Source: Grifola frondosa
Lineage: Eukaryota > Basidiomycota > Agaricomycetes > Polyporales > Grifolaceae
Assembly: GCA_001683735.1 (NCBI GenBank)
Contig: LUGG01000029.1
Span: 124,001 to 188,000 of the forward strand
Length of the DNA: 64,000 nucleotides
Direction of reading: 5' to 3'
Within the stretch, counting starts at the first letter, position 1; the number at the start of each line of letters is the position of its first letter. The notes under the pieces were generated by a model. That model saw only the letters and a program-made list of their open reading frames with translations. It did not search any database and was not told where the DNA came from. The position numbers and the translations under genes are program-made. Below are positions 56,344-64,000 of the stretch, one piece after another.

Positions 56344-57734
56344 AACATAAGGATCATTATACAAGTCATAAATTCCATATGCTTTTGGAGAAGTTATATT
56401 AATCAGGTAACTCGCTTGGGAACAGCCTTCATCGATCAAACACCAGATAAAGTTTCTAGGTAATGTTAAAGGCAAGGTGGTGCACTATCAGCGGTATCAG
56501 ACTATATTTATCGACCCTTGAAATATGATCACATATCATTATATGATTGGATCAGACGGGCCAATAAACAGAGAATATCCAAGAAAAAATTGTCAAGGTG
56601 ATATTAACATAGCTGAAGATGGATGTGATGACTTTGAAGATAATTATGATATTAACCTACATTTGATATCAATTATTCTCAATCTGTGATGGATATAATG
56701 ATGTGGATACAATAGCTAATTATGATGATGAGAGTGAGGATGAACTCCTACTTACTTCTAAAAGTGCAAAAGAAGCTATACATATCTCAAATGCTGAATC
56801 ACATAATAAAAATGAATCCAAGTATGCACCATTTACTCGTGATCATCCTCAATATCAGACACATCATGTTTCTTTATTACCAGAGGAAGACAGTTTTGTG
56901 CCTAACTTTGTAGGAGGATCATTACCCCGACGGGACACGGCAACCGTGAAGATTATTGTATGACAATGTTAGCTTTATTTAAGCCATGGCGCACTGGTCA
57001 TGACCTAAAACCTGACAAAGATTTGCAATGGAATGATATTTTCACAGAGCATACATTTGATGATCGTCAGTTAGAAATCATGAAATTCTTTCATATACGA
57101 TATGAATGCAATGATGCAAGAGATGATTTTTGTGCCATGCGTAAACGTAATAATGGAAACAATGATCTTCCCTTTGAAGCAGATGATCAGTTACTTGATG
57201 ACTTTGACACTCAATATTTAAATGAAAGTAATGACATTGATGTACGGAGTTAATGGACACTCTGAATGATAATCTTTGGACTAATATCAGTCAATCAGAG
57301 CTCACTCGACAAAGTCACATGCTACAAGCTGAACGCATAATGTTAGGTGCTGGATGGATGGATCCAATGATTGATGGTTCTGACTCAGAGTCTAATCTAG
57401 TACCAGATCAATTTCAAAATGGAGATGGAAAATCAGCTACTGAATGGAAGACCTTGCTGGCAAACAAACGACAAGAAATTCTCAATGCACGAGAAGCTCA
57501 AGCAAGCCAGAAGAATCCTGTCAATCCAAAAACAGGCCTTCCAGAAAATAAGTTTGTTAACACCGTTGAAGTTATTGATCAATCTTATCTGGACAAATCT
57601 TTCAAAGCTAAGGACAAACATGCCCAAGCTCTTATTGATAATACAGTCAAGAAGTTCAGCCTGAATGAAGCTCAGGAACGTGCATTTAGAATTGTGGCCA
57701 ACATGCATCTCAGCAAAGTGGCGAACAATTGAAA
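56344..57734 (+). pseudogene. Helitron linker between Rep and helicase
   Basis: Acidic, weakly conserved open frames: 56,703-56,963, 56,960-57,253 and 57,253-57,732. The last one ends with LNEAQERAFRIVANMHLS, the usual entry to the PIF1-like helicase. Stops at 57,251 and 57,730 and unclear frames before 56,703 show decay. Confidence 0.7.
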
Positions 57735-59201
57735 ATGTATCTAGGCGGTATGGCTGGAACAGGAAATCTCAGGTGATCAAAGCCTTGATACATTTCTTTG
57801 GTGAGCGTAAGGAGGGATATAGATTTATATGTCTTGCACCGACAGGCTCTGCTGCTGCATAATTGTGGATCAACTTATCATTCCATATTAGGATTACGTC
57901 AACATGGATCAGAATCTATAGCAACTTTACTTGCAGTCAGAGAGAGACTACAGAATGTTGAATATATATTCTTGGATGAGGTATCGATGGTTGATTGTAA
58001 TAGCTTATATACTATTTGTGAGAAAATGTGCAAAGCGCTCAAAAATGAAGGTCAACCGTTTGGTGGAATCAATATGATATTTGCAGGTGACTTTGCACAG
58101 CTTCCACCTCCAGTGAATAGCAACACTCTTTTCTCTCACAAAGTGGGACGTGTGATACATACGACTAGTAGCTATACTCAACAGGAAGCCTCTATTGGTA
58201 AAGCACTCTGGCATCAGGTAACAACTGTTGTTATATTGAGAGAAAATATGAGACAGCGGGCACAAAATTCAGATGATGCTAAATTGCGAACAGCATTGGA
58301 CAATCTTCGTATAAGTCTTGCACAAAGGCAGATATAAAGCATATCAGTTCCGAGTAGCTGGTCGTGGACCTGGTAAACCCAAGTTGAATCAACGCAAATT
58401 TAGAAATGTGTCAGTTATCACAGCATGGAATGCACACAGGGATAAAATCAATGAGATGGGATGTGCTAGATTTGCTCGAGAGACATCACAACCATTGACT
58501 ACATTCTATTCCCTAGATAAATGGGGAACAGATAATGAAAGAAGGATAAAAAATCTAGAAAAAAGAAGGTAGACCCTAAACGATCATCCAATGTCATTGA
58601 TCCTATTCTCCAGGAGTGTCTATGGAATCTGTCTCATAATAGTACAGATAATCATGCTGGAAAATTAACATTATGTCTGGGTCTTCCAGTAATGATAAAG
58701 ACCAATGAGGCAACAGAATGTTCAGTCACAAATGGTGCTGAAGGTATAGTGGTTGGATGGAAGTCACGTCCATTGCCAAATGATAAACTAGGGTTAGACA
58801 CTCTATTTATAAAATTAACTGCTGCACCAACATCGATTCAACTGGAAGGCTTGCCTGAAAATGTCATTCCAATAAGTCACAGCACTAAAAAGATACGATG
58901 CAAGATGCCCAATGGAAAGGAGCTTGCAATATCTCGGGACCAGGTGGCTGTAATTCCAAACTTTGCCATGACTGACTTTGGCTCTCAGGGTCGTACTCGT
59001 CTCAATAATGTTTGTGACTTACAGAATTGCAGATCTCATCAGTCTATTTACACTTGTTTATCTCGTGGATCAACATATGAGGGAACAATTATTGTTCAAC
59101 CTTTTGATGAACGTAAAATGACAGGTGGTATCACTGGTAGTCTTAGACAAGAATTTCGTGAGCTTGAATTATTGGATGAGATACAAAACTCCGATACTTG
59201 A
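57735..59201 (+). pseudogene. Helitron PIF1-like helicase domain
   Basis: DNA helicase of superfamily 1. The Walker A region begins at 57,735 with YLGGMAGTG. The invariant Lys-Ser is lost because an A run is one base short, and the next frame resumes with VIKALIHFFGERKEGYRF. Walker B is VEYIFLDEVSMVD near 57,960. Motif III is MIFAGDFAQLPPPVN near 58,080. Motif IV is VVILRENMRQRAQN near 58,230. The C-terminal motifs include VITAWNAHRDKINEMG and the SF1 motifs VIPISHSTKKIRC and QSIYTCLSRGSTYEGTIIVQ, in an open frame at 58,692-59,201. Three frameshifts are evident. Confidence 0.9.
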
Positions 59202-60439
59202 AGAAACTTCCAGCTAAAGTTACAGGCTCCACAAGAAATGCACTTATCCACTCGTTCAGAGCCTGGAAAGGTTCCCTTTTGTACCTAAATCAATGCATGG
59301 AGCATTAAAATGGACCAAATCTGAGCCATTTGAAAATGAGGAACCTGAATCAGAGTTGCCCTGGAACATTGTTACACGTCAGAAGGCAGACAAAAAGACT
59401 AAAAATCAAGAGCAACCTGAGGAGAAAATATCTTTACCTGTGGTCAAAAGGATATTAGTCTTTTTGTAAGTGCTAAAGGCACCAGCACTTTAAACACCAT
59501 AAGCATTGATCAAGGTGGTTTAAAAAGTGGCAAGCGCAAAAGAGATGTGAATCTGAAACTGTGGAAGACACAGATGAACGTAAAGTTAAAAAGTCTAGAT
59601 TACATAGACAATCTGATTTATTAACTTATGCTTCACCCATCGCTTTTCAGTGGGATGCTGACAACTATAGCTGTGCTATGATACTTTATTCTCTATCTTA
59701 TTTTCAGTATACTGTGAATTACAGAAAGGTGGATGTCAGAAGTGGTTAATCAGAATGGACTTTTGAGATCATTTACTGCTGCATTTCAACGAGTAAGGGA
59801 GGGTAAATCAACCATGGAACAAGCCAGAGATTGCTTACGGCAAATCTTACATAATATAGATGCAGAATCATTTCCACTCACAGGACATCATGGCAGTGAA
59901 CTTTTTTCACTATTAAAATGTATGCTAGAAGTGAACGATGGCTGTGTTGAACGTACTCTTTGCTGTCAGCATTGTCATATTGACTTGGAAGCTGAAGAGG
60001 ATAATACCATTTTATGGGATTGCTCAAAAGTCATAGGAATGAATATCCTACAAAGCTTGGCTCACATAAAGAGAGGACTATAAAAGAGTGGCTTACTCCA
60101 TTATTCAACCGACCCATTCTAAAAATGTGACAAATGTAAAGGCAACATGTTTCAACGAGTTGAATTTCCACAAAATCCAAACTTTGTATGCTTATTACTA
60201 ATGGTACACATATTAAATTTAATCATATGATTAATCTGAATGAAGATACAGCAGCATACAGATTGTGTGGAATTATATACTTTGGTGATTTCCACTTTAC
60301 ATCCAGAATCATCGAGGCAGATGGTAAGACTTGGTATAATGACGGTGTGGAATTAGGCAGAAGGTCAAAATTTCAAGGGAAATTGATGACATGGATGCAG
60401 CAAAACTTAGTAGAGCTAAAAAGAGAAAGAGCAGTGTAG
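59202..60439 (+). pseudogene. Helitron C-terminal cysteine-peptidase-like (USP-like) module
   Basis: Downstream of the helicase on the same strand lies a separate domain. A Cys-box-like segment, FQWDADNYSCA followed one frame later by YDTLFSILFSVY, is at about 59,645-59,710 (Cys codon 59672-59674). A CQHC pair is at 59964-59975 and a CDKC pair at 60126-60137. A His-box-like segment, YRLCGIIYFGDFHFTSRI then GKTWYNDGV, is at about 60,255-60,350 (His codon 60293-60295). Cys box, two CxxC pairs and His box in this order is the ubiquitin-specific protease layout. Homology is inferred from this pattern, not shown. Frameshifts near 59,676, 60,083 and 60,188 break it. Confidence 0.6.
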
Positions 60440-60509
60440 CAGTGTTATACTAAGTTGTAATATTCAATGTCAATGACTCAAATTTTGTATATTATATCAT
60501 ATCAAGCTT

Positions 60510-60970
60510 GTAAAAATACTAATGTATTAGTTGAACCTATGTGTTTCAATTTATAAATGTCAATGATCCATACTATAATTTTACAATTACTTATTTATAA
60601 TGTATAACGATGAATTGATAATCAATAGTTTAAATAATAAGTGTAGCACTTTGCAAAGGTGGGCATATTGTTGGGAGGGTAGGAGAAGGTCATTTAAAAT
60701 ATTTTCAAATAAATAATATTTAAACAATAATAAATTTTATGTTTAATTAGCTTGTAAAAAAGTAATATATTAATTAAACCCTGTGCTTCAATTATGAATG
60801 TTAAAGGATGTATACTATAATTCTATAATTATTTGTTTATAATGTTAATAAATAAATTAATAATGAATAGTTTAAATAATAAGTTTGGCACTTTGCAAAG
60901 GTATACATATTGTCAGAAGGGTAAAAGAAGGTTATATATAATTTTTAAAATAAACAAGACTCAAATAATA
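60510..60970 (+). repeat. Tandem duplication of about 240 bp, AT-rich
   Basis: Unit A begins GCTTGTAAAAATACTAATGT near 60,510, and unit B begins GCTTGTAAAAAAGTAATATA near 60,751. Both continue through TATACTATAATT-type, AATAGTTTAAATAATAAGT and GCACTTTGCAAAGGT words and end in a GAAGGT/AAGG tract with A+T tails. It sits directly downstream of the Helitron coding sequence and may be its 3' non-coding tail. Confidence 0.75.
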
Positions 60971-61019
60971 ATAAAATTAATCATTTTCCTCATCAATCGT
61001 ACCTGCCATGCGGAGCAAT

Positions 61020-62726
61020 GGCCCTCTAAAACCAAGTATCTTACACCAACTAATCAGAGGTACATTCCAGGATCACCTTGTCGACTGGGTAGAAGAGTAT
61101 CTCATTCAAACCCACGGAAAACGTCAAGCGCTGCACATCTTAGCAGATATCGATTGTCGGTGAGTGTCTTGCCATATATACAAACCCTATTGAAGGCTTG
61201 AATGTATTTGTAGCATTGCTGTGGTACCTCCATTTTCCAGCTTACGGAAATTTCACAAAGGACACGGATTTAAGCAATGGACAGGAGACGACTCGAAGGC
61301 ACTGATGAAGGTATCTGCCCTTATTTTCTAGTACATTCAACGAGTTTCAATATCTACTGCAGGTCTATCTTCCAGCGATTGTTGGTTATGTTCCTAGAGA
61401 AATGGTTCGCGCCATCCACACATTTCTCGAATTCTGCTGCATCGTTCGACAGAATGTTCATACACCGAAGAGCCTACACGCACTGCAAGATGCTCTGGAA
61501 TGATTCCATCGCTATCGAATCATCTTTCAGACCTCCGGCATCCACCTGGAAGGGTTCTCTTTTCCTCGGCAACACTCTCTTGTACACTACCCATCACTGA
61601 TCTGGGAATTCAGCACTCCTAATGGTCTATGCTCATCAATCACGGAATCAAAGCACATCGAGGCCGTCAAGGATTCCTGGTGGTGATCGAATCACAACGA
61701 GCCTGTGGGTCAGATACTGCTAACTAATCAATGGATGGACAAGCTTGCAGCATTACATGTGGACTTTACGGAGTGGCAAATGCTCAATGGGACATGTCTG
61801 TCTGAAATGGCTCTTGCACTCAGTAAGTCGTTACTATTTTTTCGTTTTATTCAGAGTATAATATGTTGTCATCACTAGATCTCGATCTCAATCCCAGTCT
61901 CCGACTAGCCGAAGAAGCTGCAGCTGCACACAAAGCTAACTGTCAGGCAAAGGGCGATGATGACGATGGTGCAGTACCCGGGCCAACTGTTCTTTCGTAC
62001 AGGTCATGGCAGCAACAATTCGTGAGTATTCAGTTTCCTCGAATATTGATACTCACGCCACGATTTGGTCTGAATAAAGAGAAAGCACGCTCATCTTGCA
62101 GAGCCACTTGGCGTTGAAATTGGACAACCACACCTTCTGGAACTTATTCATAGGTTTCTATACGACCAGCAGAACCCGGAGAGCGACCTACCAGGGCTAG
62201 AAGTCCCACTCAATGAATGTCCGGCATTCAAAGAAAAGGTTTTCGTATTTTACTCTGCTGCTGCAACTTACTATGCTCCTAGTGATCCCTTGGGTGCTGG
62301 AGGAATGCACAGGGAGCATATCCGAGCGACGCCACTGTGGTGGGGGACTGCACCCCGATTTGATTGCGTCTTTGTGAATCGTTATCCGGATTTTTAGGCC
62401 TTGGAGTGGCAAGAGTTCGGCTCTTCTTTTCATTCACATTCAACAAAATCCGCTATCCATGTGCACTCGTGCATTGGTTCAAGCAAATTTCTGATGAACC
62501 CGATGAAGACACCGGAATGTACATCATGAAGCCCGAGACCAAACACAGGTCACCTGTCATTTCTGTAATCCACTTGGACTCAATCGTTCGGGCTGCCCAC
62601 CTAATTGGTGTCTATGGAAGTGCACACATCCCAACCAACCTCCGAGATTATCATTCACTAGACACCTTCCGCGCATTCTACATTAACAAATATGCAGATC
62701 ATCACACCTTCGAAACTATCTTCTGA
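61020..62726 (+). pseudogene. Plavaka-type transposase, C-terminal part
   Basis: Matches the C-terminal part of the Plavaka (CACTA-like) DNA transposase expanded in Agaricomycetes. Blocks in order are ALHILADIDCRIAVVPPFSS, FKQWTGDDSKALMKVYLPAI, CCIVRQNVHTPKSLHALQD, NGLCSSITESKHIEAVKDSW and TNQWMDKLAALHVDFTEWQM. The 3' part has YYAPSDPLGAGGMHREHIRA, GVARVRLFFSFTFNKIRYPC, EPDEDTGMYIMKPETKH and YINKYADHHTFETIF, with stop TGA 62724-62726. Several joins use good GT-AG introns (for example 61,159-61,214). A TAG near 62,396 and frame changes interrupt it. The upstream catalytic part is missing. The Helitron-side AT-rich tail borders it at about 60,985. Confidence 0.8.
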
Positions 62727-63070
62727 CTTGTTATGCTCACTTACTGCTTGTTAGTTGTAATCCAAGGTATATACATTTTTCCTCTTCATTGCATTCACTG
62801 ATCTTACAAACTACGGCGTCAGTGTTTTACTCCACAGGCGGAGAGCTTCAGAAACCGAGATCACCGCCCTTCTTCATTTAGAGATCGACAACGTCAGCGT
62901 GTGGATAGCGACCTGTCTTTGATACCCTGGTGCCTTGCAAATCATGGATCCATTATTCTGCCCAGTGACTCAGCCATCGTGGCTTGGATCCCAAGATATT
63001 CGAATGACCATGGCATGCCGGGAGCCACGTGTGCAGTGATAGAAAGTGGACATCTGCCACTTTGTCGGGC
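62727..63070. other. Spacer without recognised gene
   Basis: 344 bp after the transposase stop. No coding similarity or repeat was recognised. It presumably includes the transposon 3' non-coding end, but no terminal inverted repeat was seen. Confidence 0.35.
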
Positions 63071-63320
63071 ATAAATCCACAATGCGGTGCATGAGTGCAT
63101 TGGGCATGCCTGCAACCATTATAGCGAAGGCTCTTGACAAACACGTTCGAGAACGATCAACGGAGGAGTTGGGAGTGGAGGAAATGGTCGACACAAGATT
63201 GCAGGGCACTGTAGAAGCAACCTTCAGACGATGCATCAAGGATGGCGAGTACAAGCAGGCGTGTAATGCAGCATCCACCAAATCCTGCGGTGTTGTGCTG
63301 ATCCTCCCAATTTTGTAGAC
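63071..63320 (+). pseudogene. RPN2-like (proteasome subunit PSMD1) fragment
   Basis: Within an open frame ending at 63,318, about 55 residues resemble the N-terminal region of the 19S proteasome base subunit Rpn2: ATIIAKALDKHVRERSTEEL, VDTRLQGTVEATFRRC and IKDGEYKQA. Family members continue with IGIALE, but here the frame diverges into unrelated residues and stops. Upstream sequence also fails to match. A short island of similarity without intact flanks suggests a captured or pseudogenised piece rather than the cell's working RPN2. The call is from memory of the family pattern. Confidence 0.5.
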
Positions 63321-64000
63321 CAATGTTTGTCCGATGCTCAAGAGATGCATGTGGACCGACAGATGTGTCAAATGTAACTGCATACCGATGCTATCCATCA
63401 TGGTGGAGATCAGATCACCCCCACTTACCGTCGTGTCTGCTATGCTGCGTGCTTGCTCGCCCACCCCGTCTCCAGGAGCCCCTCTATCTCGGTATGCACA
63501 TCCATTTACTGTCATGTTATATTATTCACTCATTGCGACTGCGTAGTTGAGATCCAGTGCCCTGAGAATGCTATTGCGGTATCTACAGTGTGCTCAACAA
63601 AGCATCGTGGCCAGGTCTTCCGAGGAGCAGACAGTCGGCATGCTAATGTTCACTGTTAAGGCATACTACCTGCCCATCATGGGTCGTTCAGCTTCAACAG
63701 CGAGCTCTGTTGTATACGGGTGGACAGGCATTCCCCAGAGCCCGAGTGTGTTTGATCACTAGGAGTTGATGAACGGATGTAAGTGTTTAACGCATGATTT
63801 TTGCATTGCAGAGTATCGATATTGATTTTCTCTCTAGCTCCTCTGGATAAGGGCAGCAATATCAAGGGCTTGTAAAGAACATTTGTACTATCCGCAGGGC
63901 CTCAAGGTTTGTTGCTCATTCCAGTCGTGCAATGGCCAAGTGGGGATCACACTTAAGTCGCGCCGTCTTCATATTGTATCGGCAATCTACGAATGAATGC
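63321..64000. other. No gene recognised to window end
   Basis: Composition is intermediate, like a gene fragment or gene flank. Short overlapping open frames at 63,323-63,762 on the plus strand show no recognisable family. A gene continuing beyond the window cannot be excluded. Confidence 0.35.

Larger units (their letters stand above)
53440..60439 (+). mobile_element. Autonomous-type Helitron (Rep/helicase), decayed
   Basis: One plus-strand coding series follows the layout of fungal Helitron polyproteins: N-terminal region, Helitron-like N domain, HUH Rep endonuclease, PIF1-like helicase and a C-terminal module. Many frameshifts and stops make it inactive. Helitrons move by rolling-circle replication and end in a CTRR 3' terminus with a nearby hairpin. 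I could not place either terminus confidently, so the limits are those of recognisable coding sequence. The element is AT-rich like its surroundings. A second family member is represented by the fragment at 33950-34080. Confidence 0.9.

Overview
The window is nuclear DNA of a filamentous basidiomycete, most likely an Agaricomycete. Genes are compact and packed with 45-60 nt introns. The encoded proteins are eukaryotic housekeeping families. The mobile elements (Ty1/copia, chromodomain Ty3/gypsy, a fungal Rep-helicase Helitron, a Plavaka-type transposase) are the usual Agaricomycete mix. No bacterial genes, CRISPR arrays or tRNA genes were seen.

Region 1 (1 to about 30,400) is a gene-dense euchromatic block of 16 protein genes on both strands. 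In order: TSR2 (3' end only), mitochondrial malate dehydrogenase, cyclin C, a protein O-mannosyltransferase, CCT-beta chaperonin, uracil phosphoribosyltransferase, EMG1 rRNA methyltransferase, SEC14, actin, proteasome RPN10, complex I subunit NDUFB7, copper chaperone SCO1, KEOPS subunit CGI121, a membrane-anchored two-thioredoxin-domain PDI, a large organellar PPR protein, and glucosidase II beta. Most were assembled here from several exons, and residues were matched across splice sites. There is no functional cluster. Themes are ribosome and tRNA maturation (TSR2, EMG1, CGI121), ER glycoprotein folding (PMT, PDI, glucosidase II beta) and mitochondrial respiration (MDH, NDUFB7, SCO1, PPR). Five introns use GC-AG borders, and MDH has a 6-nt microexon. 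Two conserved genes (FUR1 and the PPR gene) each appear to lack one base of a homopolymer, which may be an assembly error.

Region 2 (about 30,400-31,800) is a transition with unidentified coding-like minus-strand sequence. Region 3 (about 31,800-49,250) is an AT-rich repeat island. It holds a decayed Helitron helicase fragment, a roughly 350-bp direct repeat on either side of a complete but frameshifted copia element (35,703-40,908), and a 5'-truncated minus-strand gypsy chromovirus whose pol carries a chromodomain followed by a dUTPase. Region 4 (about 49,260-51,030) is an abrupt GC-rich island with candidate minus-strand exons of an unrecognised gene. Next come a diverged repeat pair with CpG decay and a tandem hairpin array.

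Region 5 (about 53,400-60,440) is a decayed autonomous Helitron: N-terminal region, HUH Rep, PIF1-like helicase, and a C-terminal module. That module has a Cys box, two CxxC pairs and a His box in the order seen in ubiquitin-specific proteases, and is the most interesting item in the window. Region 6 (about 61,000-64,000) has the 3' end of a Plavaka-type transposase gene with intact splice sites and a short RPN2-like host-gene fragment.
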